Source: Bombyx mori | Taxonomy: Eukaryota; Arthropoda; Insecta; Lepidoptera; Bombycidae | Assembly: GCF_030269925.1 (NCBI RefSeq) | Contig: NC_085110.1 | Coordinates: 5,456,001-5,520,000 of the forward strand | Direction: 5' to 3' | DNA length: 64,000 bases | Part shown: positions 36,229 to 47,283 of the stretch, piece after piece | How the letters are laid out: every line of letters begins with the position of its first letter | Position numbering within the stretch: the stretch's first letter is position 1 | Notes under the pieces: generated by a model | The model's database searches: none | What the model was told of the DNA's origin: nothing | What the model saw: only the letters and a program-made list of their open reading frames with translations | Program-made: the position numbers and the translations under genes

Positions 36229-37445
36229 ATCCAGCCAGATTTTAGCGCATGCACTGCTTTCTTCGCATTTATATTCAACCTTGAAAACTGACGGAACCTA
36301 AACAAAAAAATTGCGGCCAGCCTTATTGTTGCAACGTGTGTATATTTCAAAATTATGCTGTCGTAAATAATTCGGTCACGATACGAATAATTAGAAAAAT
36401 AATTCTCATTATCGTCAAAACGAGAATAACAAAACAACTAATTTAAACAACCAAGACAAATTGTCAAGAGTGTACAAGCTCGTGGAACGTTAAACGGGCC
36501 GTTTTGTCGAACATTAATGGGCGAGGATTTGTCACCGGCGTACGTACAGGTGCGTTTGTCACGAAAAACACTTAACAACCACAGTGTACAAGTGTACGTA
36601 CATTGTCTCCACGGATCGGACTCTCACGCGTAATTACTGGCAGCCGGACGTAACATTCACTAATGTCGCAGTTTGGATAAGATCTAAATATTTCTTATCG
36701 ATGTTTTTTGATAATATTATTGTTAGTGATTTGAAATAGTGTCGTTGTAAATTAGATTAAGAATGCTGTTTAAAAAAGTGTCGTGTCATCGTGAATACGA
36801 AACTACGTGTGAGATCAACACGCAATTGACCATCGTAGTAAAACCATCGAGATGTTTTTATTGGACATGTGGATGGAGATATCTTATTTTTTCTCAATCA
36901 ACATTAAATTGGCATATCTAAATGTTAATGTTTTTAGTACATCGGTCAGCAGAGCGCCGCGTCTCGTCACGCCGGACTGACCGTAATTGTACCTCCTCCG
37001 ACAAATATATTAAGTATTCGTGATAGCGGGGCGGGCGCGCACTATGTAATTTTCAAACATTTTGCTACACTACAAACGTTTGCCCTGGGCGAGACCTGTT
37101 GACTTTGTTGCTATGCACGAAAAAAAGGATACCTCACGTTTTCTTCTAGATTAAAGGACACATTCCTATACTACCGTTGACGACGGAAGATCATCATATG
37201 AATCGTCTGAATATGAAAGACGACTATTACGAACCTTAGCAGAGATCGGACACAGCCAAGCTGTTGACTACTATGAATAACTGTTTTTAAGACTTTGAAT
37301 GAACCTTATTTCTGAAATTGAACGGTGAATGAACGATGAATGTAGTGAACTCTAATCCAAAGGTAGTGGCGGCGGTAAATTTTAGAGTATGGGTTCATCT
37401 AAACAAATTCTCAGAGTATCTCTCCATGGAACTTCTCTGTGGCTA
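36229..37445. other. Non-coding, nothing recognised
   Basis: Single-copy looking, with a GC-raised patch near 36930-37060 (gcgccgcgtctcgtcacgcc). No exon is supported. Confidence 0.5.
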
Positions 37446-37870
37446 TCTATACTAATATTATAAAGCTGAAGAGTTTGTTTGTTTGAACGGGCTAATATCA
37501 GGAACTACTGGGCCGATTTGAAAAATTATTTCAGTGTTAGATAGCCCATTTATCCAGGAAGGCTATAGGCTATATAACATCACACTAAGACCAATACAAG
37601 CGGAGCACAAATAAAGAATGTTTCCAAATCGGGTTTTATTCCCTTTTGAGAGCTTCCGCTGCGTGCGCTGCAGAAACGGTTAAAGTTTCGCTAAAATTAT
37701 GTATGACTGAATTGTTCCCCTTTAAAAGATCTAAAAAAAAGTCCGCGACAGCATATGTCTATATGTCAAGGTTGGCTCACTATAACCTTTTTATGCTAAC
37801 CAAATTTGTTCTAAAATAAAACATTATTTGTGAACTATTCCACGCGGACGAAGTCGCGGGGAAAAGCTAG
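37446..37870 (+). mobile_element. Non-autonomous Helitron, family 2
   Basis: TCTATACTAATATTATAAAG after A (37445), CTAG at 37867-37870 followed by T. Same hairpin region as the 3467 copy, in the same orientation 34 kb away. Differences between the two are scattered substitutions and small indels. Confidence 0.88.
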
Positions 37871-38524
37871 TCGTTAAATTTACGAAATACGTTTAATGGC
37901 GAGAAACAAGTTTACTGAGTTTACAGAGGTGTTTAATAGAATACGAACGAATACATTAATGTGTTTTTATATTTAAATATTACGTATAATACAGTAGTTG
38001 TATAAAAAAAACATTAAAATAACATAAAAACTAGATACTGGGAGTGAAACTTGGGTTTTCATTTATTTTACTAAGACTTCTACTCCAAATTATTATAATG
38101 TATGGTTATTTATAAAAGTAAACCTAGTACCTCGTGATAACATATATATACTTAAATATACATAGAAATAAACATTTGAATCAATTAGTTTTGCTAATTA
38201 CTTGGTTGCGACACTTTAAGTTGGGCGCCTACGCTTGCAAATTCCACTTATAAATAACAGTAATGAGTACTGATAATATGCTTAGCCTTATTGTTTTACA
38301 GAGTCAATGAACGATTTATTACTATTAAATACTCAATTAATGATTTTTTTGTTCTGTTACACTAAATAAAACGGTAATGTTTTAGTAAATTAACAAATTT
38401 ATATGTAGTCGTATGTTGTTAAAAAAAATGTAAAAAAAAGTATGTTAAAAAAAAATATGTACAGTGTGAAACATGAATACGTTTACGCTTGAAAGCAAAA
38501 CATGCATTCTGCATTTTTATTTAA

Positions 38525-38744
38525 TTTTTTTATTGCTTAGATTGGTGTACGAGCTCACAGCCCACCTGGTGTTAAGTGGTTACTGGAGCTCAGACTTCTA
38601 CAACGTAAATTGCGCCACCCACCTTGAGATATAAGTTCCAGAGGTCTCAGTATAGTTACAACGGCTGCCCCACCCTTCAAACAGAAACGCATTACTGCTT
38701 CACGGCTGAAATAGGCAGGGTGGTGGTGCCTACCCGAGCGGACT
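38525..38744 (-). mobile_element. Bm1 SINE, left arm of an inverted Bm1 pair
   Basis: A T-run then gcttagattggtgtacgagc through to tacccgagcggact, where the sequence switches to an opposite-strand Bm1 3' end. Confidence 0.88.
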
Positions 38745-38824
38745 ACATTGTTGACGTCTATAGGCTCCGGTAGCCACTTCACACGAGGTGGGCCGTGAGC
38801 TTGTTCACACCACTAAGCACTAAA
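38745..38824 (+). mobile_element. Bm1 SINE 3' fragment, right arm of an inverted Bm1 pair
   Basis: Contains ttgacgtctataggctccgg, accacttcacacgaggtggg and ccgtgagcttgttca, the terminal 80 bp of Bm1 in plus orientation. It is more diverged than the left arm. Both arms carry the same 3' segment, so this is two events, not one twin-primed insertion. Confidence 0.8.
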
Positions 38825-38967
38825 CAAAGGTTAACCACCTTTATAAATCTCTCTATTATTATCCTAGCTGAGTTCATTTCCCAGTTCAACGTACGCGAAA
38901 GTAAAGGCCGCTGAAAACTGACCGAAGGGTAGGTTTCGGGGAAAACTCGTGAACCCGGAGAAGAATA

Positions 38968-39240
38968 TATATATCGACGCTTGAAAGGCAAACGTGACTA
39001 AGCGACAATAACTGCTTTGTACATAAATGATAGGCAATAAGCATATACGATACGCAAAAATAAAATTTATTTCTAGGTCTATTAAAATCATTTGAATTCT
39101 ACAGCTAGATTCGTTAAAATAGAAAAAAATTCAAGGAATTTCTCTGGTATATTTTAAATTAATTTCAACTTTAAATTAGTCTACTGTAAGGTTCACGCAT
39201 TGTCGCTTAGTCACGTTTGCCTTTCAAGCGTCGATATATA
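38968..39240. mobile_element. MITE with perfect 42-bp terminal inverted repeats
   Basis: The left end (38968-39009, starting tatatatcgacgcttgaaag) is the exact reverse complement of the right end (39199-39240). The 190-bp centre is AT-rich with no ORF. The ends abut TA-rich flanks, compatible with a TA target duplication, though runs of TA make this ambiguous. A 42/42 match is unusual in old DNA and suggests recent transposition or gene conversion between the ends. I do not recognise the family. Confidence 0.88.
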
Positions 39241-39604
39241 ATAACAAAAGACAATGTAGGAAACCAATAATTAAGTCGGTATTTTATATATTTCTGCGGT
39301 TTTGATTATATGTATGTATTATTTGATGTTAAATGATCGTAAAAATAGTTCGTGATTATAAAGAAATAACCTTCCCTATAATCGAATACCTGATGTATAT
39401 ATGCTAAAAGTTATATTTTATGATACAATTATGAACTTTTTAAAATATCTCTTTTTCATGGTTCCTTTTCTGCTTTCTCATAAATTCTTCAATACAAATC
39501 AAATAACGTGCTTTATTATTTTTAAATCAAACTAGAATTTTATTTTTATACATTATTTTATTATACTTTTTACTTGTACTTTATTATACTATATTATACA
39601 TTAC

Positions 39605-39797
39605 CAGCTGTTATCTGCGGCATCGCTCGCGTGGTCAAGGGTAAGCTTTCCCATGTTTCCCGTGGTAATGAGATGTTTTTCGAGATAAAAGGTAGCCTAT
39701 GTCACTCTCCTGACCTCATACTATCACTTTAAAGAACTCTGTCCGTTTGTCAATTTTCTGCTTCGTTCAAGAATTACAAACAAACACGCTTTCACAT
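39605..39797 (-). mobile_element. Degenerate Helitron-like repeat
   Basis: From cagctgttatctgcggcatc via ataaaaggtagcctatgtca to cattTATAATATTACTACGA, written here in lower identity to families 1 and 2. CTAG has become CCAG. It is an old copy. Confidence 0.55.
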
Positions 39798-40265
39798 TTA
39801 TAATATTACTACGATTCTGCGTAATTTATTAATATTAACAATATTTCACAACAGAGACGAGATAATTATTTATTAATTTTACATTGAACATAAGAAAATA
39901 AATGTTTTTTTCCTTCTAATAATTAAAACACGACCAGGTCATGTCCTTGAGCAACACTAATGTAGTGAATTAAATTTTTTATTTTTGTATTTTAATGAGG
40001 TAATTAATTTAGTCGCCGTTTTATACAAAATTGTACGGTTTTAAAATTACACACGACGAAAGTTTTTATTTTTATTAATTTTTGGGTAAGTTTAATGAGG
40101 CTTTGTGTTACTTTACTTAAATAATAATTTTTTCTTAAATTTTAATATTAAACTCAAAACACGGCAGTAGAGCTTAGAAAGATAAGTTTCGGAAATTATT
40201 TATTATAACATATATTATAACATTATAACATAGTCTACTCTAGGTTTTTTTATTCCTCTCGATTA

Positions 40266-40432
40266 GTCTACTTAGATGCATGAGTCCACGGCCCAAGTGA
40301 TTATCCGAGTGAATATACTTTATTGCCAGCCACCTTGAGACATATAAATCACGGGGCTGTTATAAAACCGTTATCCCACTATTCAAACCGGCACACACGA
40401 TTGTTTCCTGACGGAAATAAGCATACATAAAA
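40266..40432 (-). mobile_element. Very degenerate Bm1 SINE
   Basis: Weak but ordered matches: cttagatgcatgagtccacg, gccagccaccttgagaca, actattcaaaccg and ctgacggaaataagca. Confidence 0.6.
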
Positions 40433-40646
40433 ATACGCTCATCTTAATTCTTATCTTTTCCGCCATACTAGTAAAATAAGTGATAATTGAAGCTATACAC
40501 ATATGTATGTCACCGTGTTCAGATGAAACTGACGCCCATCCTATTACTATTTTATCTGTTTGTATTTTAATTCGTTCATCATTCAAAAACTACAGAACTT
40601 TTTTTCCTTAATAATTACTGGTAGCCTTAGAGGCTATTGTGGTATT

Positions 40647-40965
40647 TTTCCTACTTAAGCTGAGAGCCTTGAGAGGCTATTTCAGTGTAACCTTAACTAG
40701 TAGGTGAGCTCACAGGGCTCAAACCTGACGACGTTGCCAACACGAACCCTAGCAGGAGCCGTGCTTCGCAGAATCTACCACCGGATCGGAAACGCGACCC
40801 ACTGAGAAGATCCGGCGAGAAACTCAGTGGGCTGTGTTTGTGGGTTAATTTACTCGTCAAGCCCTTCGTCGCAAGCGACGGGTTCGAGAACGATGACCGG
40901 TGCTTGAGGTACCTAAAAGCACCGTTAGTAGATCGGGAGGATCCGAAATGACGTGTTTGGGGGGC
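40647..40965 (-). repeat. Family X repeat, longest copy
   Basis: From ttcctacttaagctgagagc to gaggatccgaaatgacgtgt. It keeps the cgtcgcaagcgacgggttcg palindrome-like block and the upstream gaccggtgcttgaggtacct part. Confidence 0.78.
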
Positions 40966-40989
40966 GACGTCGACTGCTTTCCATTCTAT

Positions 40990-41170
40990 CCGCAGAATCG
41001 GGAATGTAAGGGGCTATTTCACCTACGCGGTAATGGGTAGGTGAGCTCACGGGCCTAACCTGAGAGAACTTCCTAAGACAAGCCCTAGCAATGCTTCGCT
41101 AAATACCGAACGGAACCGCGACGTAGAAGGCCTGAAGAGTAAGTCACTGGGTTGTGTCTATGGGCTGCAG
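40990..41170 (-). repeat. Family X repeat, second subfamily, degraded
   Basis: A tandem neighbour of the preceding copy in the same orientation: aatgggtaggtgagctcacg, cctaacctgagagaacttcc, ttgtgtctatgggctg. Confidence 0.6.
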
Positions 41171-41280
41171 AACTGATTTTAATGAAGTTTCTGCGTTTAA
41201 ATTATTAAATTTAGTTTATAATTAATTATCTAAGTAGATACTGTTTGCGCAATATCCTGGGAACTAAAATTTTCCATCTC

Positions 41281-41567
41281 TCTATATAAAAATTAATTGC
41301 TGTTCGTTAGTCTCGCTAAAACTCGAGAACGGCTGGCCCGATTTGGCTAATTTTGGTCTTGAATGATTTGTGAAAGTCCAGAGAAGGTTTAAAAGGTAGA
41401 TAAATATGAAAATGCTCGGAACTAAATATAAAATAACAATATTGTTTTTCCTTTGATGTGTCCTCCGTCGGACGGATTTCTTTTGTTTGTTTTAAGTTTA
41501 TTTTATACAGAAGTTTAGGTCTTTTATTTATCGATTGAGGCACTACGAAGCCTGCCGGGCCAGCTAG
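41281..41567 (+). mobile_element. Non-autonomous Helitron, family 3
   Basis: Starts tctatataaaaattaattgc and ends gggccagctag before T. It carries the shared blocks ctgttcgttagtctcgctaa and gattgaggcactacgaag. An apparent minus-strand ORF across it is spurious. Confidence 0.83.
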
Positions 41568-43681
41568 TTATTTTATAAAAATATTATTATATAAGTAAAA
41601 TTATTCGTATAGTGCGTTTCGTATACAGTTAGAGAATAATTGGGGCGTTTTTTCTACCGTTAGATGTCGATGTGATGTCAACCGCGACATTTCAACGTAT
41701 AACTGGACATTTTTATATATGATCCACGGAAATGTGGTTTCTTCTTATTTTAAATTGTTTTATTAATTATTAAATATTGTAAGGTTTATGGGAGTCGCAA
41801 CCCTGATTAAAACATTACATTTAAATTTAATTATATTTTTTTACAATTACTTACGGCCGTTTTGATTACTCGGTTTTTCGTAGCTACCGATGATTAATTT
41901 TATCCGTCTAAATTTTAGTTTAATGTGGTAGCGATTACCGTCTTGGGTTTAGTAAATATGTATTTATTAAAGTTTCATGTCATTACACAAAGGTAACTAA
42001 ACAAATATAAACAAATCACAAATATTCGTTAAACAAATATAAAAAGCGTGAGGCTTCGTTTTCGAAAGGAGCAATAACTTTACAGCAATTAATATGCTAA
42101 ATTGCGCAAAAATACTTATCGAGTCAATAAATTCATATTTTATTAACCCGCATTCTAAAGCAAAGAGTGTTCCCCGTGTCGCGACTCGCGGACGACCAAA
42201 TTATTATTACGTACATTGCGTGCTGTACAAGAAACATTAAGAACAGATAAAAAATATTATAGTAGCAGTACACATAAGTAATACCACCTGTCTTTGTTTT
42301 TCGGTAGCTTCCTTTCACTAGATATTTAAATTAAGAAACTTTCAATAAATACGAGAATGACATTAAGAAAGAAAAAATACATATACAATTTAAAATAATG
42401 TAGATCACGGATTAAGTTTTTCGCAAAATTGTTACGTTCTAGATACGTATAATAATTTTAAAAACAAAGAGACATTGAATAACGTTCCTTCTACGATTCA
42501 GTTCATCATTCACAACCTACAATCCAATGTTTATTAATATCAGCCGATTAATTACGCTCTTTGATCAATCTCCGAGATAGCTCCGAGCTATGTTCGGATT
42601 ATAAAAGGTTCAATTATAATAAATGTAGCTAATTTCAATCATATAATACTACTAATTATCTGACATTCAAGCTCCTTTGTGCGGGCCGCTTAACAAATGA
42701 CTCAATTGACGTTAATAGTCATCTTTTAAGGCCTTATTGTAATGAAATAATTTGGGAGTTCACGATATTACCAAAGCAAGATCGAAAGGGTTTTGTTTTA
42801 ATTGCTGTTATTTGTTCAATAAGACTTTGAGAAATGAGTATTTTATTAGTAACATTCTTACTTGAGAATGATTTCTCGTGTCATTTTCGACATACTGAGA
42901 TATTAAGAAAATTAATTCTTCTTCTTCCTAGCGTTTTTCTGGTCATGTGTCAGGGTCGCTTTCCAACTGTCCTTTACGCAGAGACATTTGGTAAAGTCTT
43001 GCGTTGCTTCGAAATTTTACCGACTTTTCCAAAATAAATGATAGATTTGTGGTATTATATGAAGTGAATGCCGTTTGACTTCCAAAACCCCGATGGGAAC
43101 CATTTTTGCCAGATCCTCGTTAGTTCGGTATCCAGCAGGGTGCACCGCGAGCAGGTGAGGTTGGCTAGGGTCCGTAAGTTATTAGTCGGTCCCCTTACAA
43201 AATCAGTAAATCCCCTGAAAAAATTAATATATGTAATACATATATAAAACAATCACATCGATGTGATAAGAGATAACTGTATCAGTCATTTACATTTGAT
43301 AACTTAAACCGATTTAATTTGTGATAGCAAAATTTTCGGAATACAATATTGTGATTGAACAATCATTTGAGTTGTCTTTCACATAATAAATTTATTAATT
43401 ATTACGTTGTTTTCATTATTCGTTGACAAAGAAAGTTTGAAATGCCCTAAAAGAAACAGGATATTGTGTTATTACGTTTAATTAATTAGTAAGAAAAAAA
43501 AAGCTTTCCCACAAACGGTATAAGAGATATTTTTAATCGCTATATTTTGATTACGAACTCATTAGAGACGACCCGAGGCGGCGATGTCATTCTAAACAAA
43601 ATACTTTCGTTGTTGAACTAATTAAAGTACCTTTTGTTGCGTCTAAAAACAAAATTACGACTACATATTCTAATAATTGCT
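41568..43681. other. Non-coding, nothing firmly recognised
   Basis: AT-rich except 43075-43200. That patch has an open minus frame behind an acceptor-like ttaattttttcag, but no known domain, so it is listed among rejected items. Confidence 0.45.
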
Positions 43682-43695
43682 ACCCGTGTACGTTT

Positions 43696-44793
43696 TTGGG
43701 ACGCCGCCTTGGGTTCTGGAAGCGGAGGCGCTCGCCGCTGACTATAGGTGGCGGGCTGAACTTCGTGCCCGGGGCGTGGCGCGTCCCAGCCCCAGTGTGG
43801 TCAGAGCACGGAGGGCCCAATCTCGGCGGTCCGTGCTGGAGTCATGGTCCAGACGGCTGGCTGATCCTTCGGCTGGTCGTAGGACCGTCGAGGCGATTCG
43901 CCCGGTCCTTGTGGATTGGGTGAATCGTGACAGAGGACGCCTCACTTTCCGGCTTACGCAGGTGCTCACTGGGCATGGTTGTTTCGGTGAGTTCCTGCAC
44001 CGGATCACAGCCGAGCCGACGGCAGAGTGCCACCATTGTGGTTGCGACTTGGACACGGCAGAGCATACGCTCGTCGCCTGCCCCGCATGGGAGGGGTGGC
44101 GCCGTGTCCTCGTCGCAAAAATAGGAACCGACTTGTCGTTGCCGAGTGTTGTGGCATCGATGCTCGGCGACGACGAGTCGTGGAAGGCGATGCTCGACTT
44201 CTGCGAGTGCACCATCTCGCAGAAGGAGGCGGCGGGGCGCGTGAGAGACGCACAATCCCGCCGCCGTCGAGCGGGGGCCAGGGAGGCGGATCTCGCCCAA
44301 GCCCTGGCCCTCTAAGTGTTTCGGGTCCCCCTCACATGTCGGTCTGGGGACCGGCGAGGGGGGCCTAAGAAGACGACGTGCAAGCTGCTCTGCACGCGTT
44401 TTACGCAAGAGCATCCGGGTGATGGAAGGCCGGCTATCCTCGACCCACGCTGGTTCTGGCCCAGCGGGGTATTCCGTAGGGTAACCCACTCTAACCGGCG
44501 CCATCTAGGCGGGCTTCGGACAGTCTGCCGACCGAGAGGGCTGGTGGTCGTGGCGCCGACGACCGCCAGTCCGGCGTCCCGAGGGGGAGGGTGATGGGAG
44601 AGATGTGCTCCGCACTAAACGCTTCACTTTCCCCCCTTTGCCTTGTCATGAGTTCTGTCTCATGCGAGGTTTGGACGTTGGTTGTTGAGCGACAGGAGGT
44701 TTTAGTCAGTTCGACTCTGACATACCCCGCCCAGTATCCCCAGAAAAGGGCGGAAGTCCGGCGATTTCCTCCTGACCAAAAAAAAAAAAAAAA
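43696..44793 (+). mobile_element. R1-clade LINE insertion with poly-A tail and perfect 14-bp target duplication
   Basis: The insertion is flanked by identical 14-mers, acccgtgtacgttt, at 43682-43695 and 44794-44807. It starts abruptly within ORF2 (5' truncation), runs through the stop and a GC-rich 3' UTR of about 460 bp, and ends in a run of A next to the right duplication. Target duplication, 5' truncation and poly-A together are the signature of target-primed reverse transcription. The intact duplication and pure A-run argue for a young event. R1 and its relatives include site-specific families, but this target is ordinary AT-rich single-copy DNA. Confidence 0.93.
43698..44315 (+). pseudogene. 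R1-clade LINE ORF2 C-terminus with CCHC zinc knuckle (5'-truncated)
   Basis: The 206 codons of element origin encode the end of an R1-type ORF2. Upstream residues of the open frame (from 43677) come from host flank. Seen: a helical, Arg-rich segment with VDWVNRDRGRLTFRLTQVLTGHGCFGEFL, given here only as landmarks VDWVNRDRGRL and LTGHGCFGEFL, then a C-x2-C-x8-H-x4-C knuckle (44028-44081) and a basic tail ending at TAA. In R1-clade elements this C-terminal knuckle follows the reverse transcriptase and helps bind nucleic acid. RT and endonuclease are absent. The composition is far more GC-rich than the flanks, as expected for a recent arrival. It is not a host gene. Confidence 0.85.
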
Positions 44794-45169
44794 ACCCGTG
44801 TACGTTTCAAGTAATTATTTTTATACTGTGGGATTGTATTTCTAATTTACTTACGTTTGTACGAACAGAATTGTCACTTCTTTTCTGTAAAACAATTATG
44901 AACAGAAATAAGTTTATGTTGTTTTGTTTAGTAAAATTTACCATTAGTTAGGTATAAATTAATCATAGAACGAAAGCAACATAAATACATTGATAATTGC
45001 AATAGTACAACTCAAACTCAACTTAAATGAAGAAAAACTATTTATTGTGGCGTAATTACAATTGCACGAAGAAAACTTAAAGTTATTTGTTTAAGATATA
45101 GCTTGAAATTCGATACCTAAAATTAATTAAGGTATATTTTTTAAATGTTTGTTTATTCTGAAGCTAGTT

Positions 45170-45425
45170 TTTTTTCTCCCTACGTAATTTTTGGTAATCT
45201 GAGGGGTTATTTCAAATACGCGCGGACGGGTAGGTGAGCTCAAGATGCTCAATCTGAGAGAACTTTCTATCACTGCCCTAGCAAGAGCAGTGCTTCGCGA
45301 AATCTACCACCGGATGGGCGATAAATTTAGTGCGTTGTGTCTATGGTTTGGTTGCTCGTTGAATTCTTCGTCGCATTGGACGAATTGGACGAGAACGGTG
45401 ACCAGTGCTTGGAGTTATGCCAGGT
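45170..45425 (-). repeat. Family X repeat, second subfamily
   Basis: The sequence cggacgggtaggtgagctca, tctgagagaactttctatca, caagagcagtgcttcgcgaa and ggacgagaacggtgaccagt. The cggaaacgcgacc block is deleted. Confidence 0.65.
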
Positions 45426-45527
45426 AATTTTTTACATAAATATATTATTTAGAGTATCTGATAAGCGGAAACTTCAAAGGGAGTTGCTTGTTTATTTTAT
45501 TAGTCGACCATAATTTAGAAATCTCAT

Positions 45528-46723
45528 TAAAGGGGATTGCCCACTCTCCATAGTGTGCTAGGCCCAAGATGGACATCAAATATTACTATAAAAATGTACT
45601 GATTCAAATTCTTAAATGTATTGGATATCTAAAAAATATATTGAAATTGACGCCACTATTATAAAAAATATAATAAAAATAAAAACTCGTTTTGAGGTTA
45701 ATTTTCTACATAAATAAGTGTCGGATTGTGAGATACTTCAAGAACTTTTCTTTTCTTAATGTTTAAGATGTTCCTAATGTATTTTTATCCAATAGGGTAT
45801 AAAAAACACACTTAATTCTTTAAATATCTATATTTTCTTCATCTTCATACACAATTAGTATCATCTAAAAATAGCAAAGGAGAGCATATACACGGTTTTA
45901 AATCTCGGTCAGGGTAAAACCACAATTCACACAATGTTTTTTAGTCGTAGTATGAAACGTTATTGATAAAAGTAAAATAAATCGAAGAAAAATCAAAACA
46001 CATCCATTTTGTACGCAAGCACAACACCACAAGCAGCAAGCGAAGTATCAGTCAGTCAGATTAAATTCAGTGTTGTCAGTATAAAGAAAAATAATTACAT
46101 GAAATTCATATATCGATTATTATTTTTAATAACCGATAATTGATTTATATCGTAATCTTTTTTTTACGAGTACACATTATTTTTTATGTTTTTGTTTTAG
46201 TTGTACATATTTAAATAACAATACTAGTAAAGTTTTTTTTATTGCTTAGATGGGTGGGCGAGCTCACAGCCACCCTGGTGTTGGTAAGTGGTTACTCGAG
46301 CCCACATACATCTACAACGTAAATGCGCCACCCACCTTGAGGTATAAGTTCTAAGGTCTCAAGTATAGTTACAAGTTAAAGTCCAATGGGTATGTCTTCG
46401 ATGTTATTTTATGTGCATAAAATCCATTAAAATCGTTTGATTAATGATAATACTTAAAATGATTTATTTATATGTTTTATTTATATACTCAAAATATTTA
46501 CTTCATACGTAAAAGGATTTGAAGCTGGCAATATTTTTCCCGCAAAAATAAAAATCCTTGTTTTTTCAATAGAGTTACTTTTTTTAAACTACTTATTGTA
46601 AACTATAGTGGCGCTTATTTGCAAGAAAGTAAATGCATATTTATTTATGACAAAATTAATGCACTAAGTATTTTTTCTATAATCTATTGTCCGCTTTGGG
46701 CCTAAAATGGGCCATCCCCTTTA
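45528..46723. mobile_element. Non-autonomous TIR element of about 1.2 kb with nested Bm1
   Basis: The left end taaaggggattgccca and subterminal taggcccaagatggaca are mirrored at the right by complements of taaaggggatggccca and taggcccaaagcggaca. The left arm has about 12 extra bases between the two blocks. No transposase frame remains. The Bm1 at 46233-46374 was inserted later. No convincing target duplication is visible, so boundaries and superfamily are uncertain. Confidence 0.6.
46233..46374 (-). mobile_element. Bm1 SINE nested in an older TIR element
   Basis: A T-run, then gcttagatgggtgggcgagc to aagtatagttacaa. Flanks agtaaagt (left) and agttaaagt (right) look like a slightly altered target duplication. 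It sits inside the 45528-46723 TIR element and is therefore younger than it. Confidence 0.85.
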
Positions 46724-47000
46724 GTGATAGTGGTTGCTTCAGCGCTTCAAACATGATTATGTGGAAATTTTTGAAAACGGTCTTGTTTGTGGAAATATAT
46801 TCGAGAGTGAAAATATTAAATTATTATGAGAATAATTGATAAATAAAAGATGGAATTTAATGAAACTCACCAAAAATAAAAACAAGCTGTCGTTCAATCG
46901 ATTGATATATTTCTATTTGTTATTTTCATTAAAAAATCAAACTGCTGAGACGATTTCAATATAATTTCCAAGGGACCAGTCTAAAAGTATTATTATTTTA

Positions 47001-47283
47001 AATATATATAAAAATGAATTACTGTTCGTTAGTCTCGCTAAAACTCGAGAACGGCTGGACCGATTTGGCTAATTTTGATCTTGAATTATTTGTGGAAGTC
47101 CAGAGAAGGTTTAAAAGGTGGATAAATATGAAAATGCTCAGAATTAAATAAAACCACAATTTTGTTTTTCCTTTGATGTATCCCTCGTCGGATTTCTTTT
47201 GTTTGTTTTAAGTTTATTTTATTCAAAAGTTTAGGTCTTTTATTTATCGATTGAGGCACTACGAAGTCTGCCGGGTCAGCTAG
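47001..47283 (+). mobile_element. Non-autonomous Helitron, family 3
   Basis: The 5' tip is eroded to an aatatatataaaaatgaatt start. The body and the end ccgggtcagctag (CTAG 47280-47283, T after) are clear. Confidence 0.82.

Noticed and set aside
43055..43252. Minus-strand frame with Cys pair (LTCSRCTLLDTELTRIW) behind an acceptor-like ttaattttttcag
   Set aside because: Tempting as an exon, but no known domain, no matching donor at the other end, and the only GTAAG lies 16 nt after the acceptor. Needs transcript evidence.
43742..44504. Several long ORFs on the opposite strand and other frames of the R1-clade insertion
   Set aside because: Shadows caused by the high GC of the LINE fragment. 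The plus frame with the zinc knuckle explains the region.
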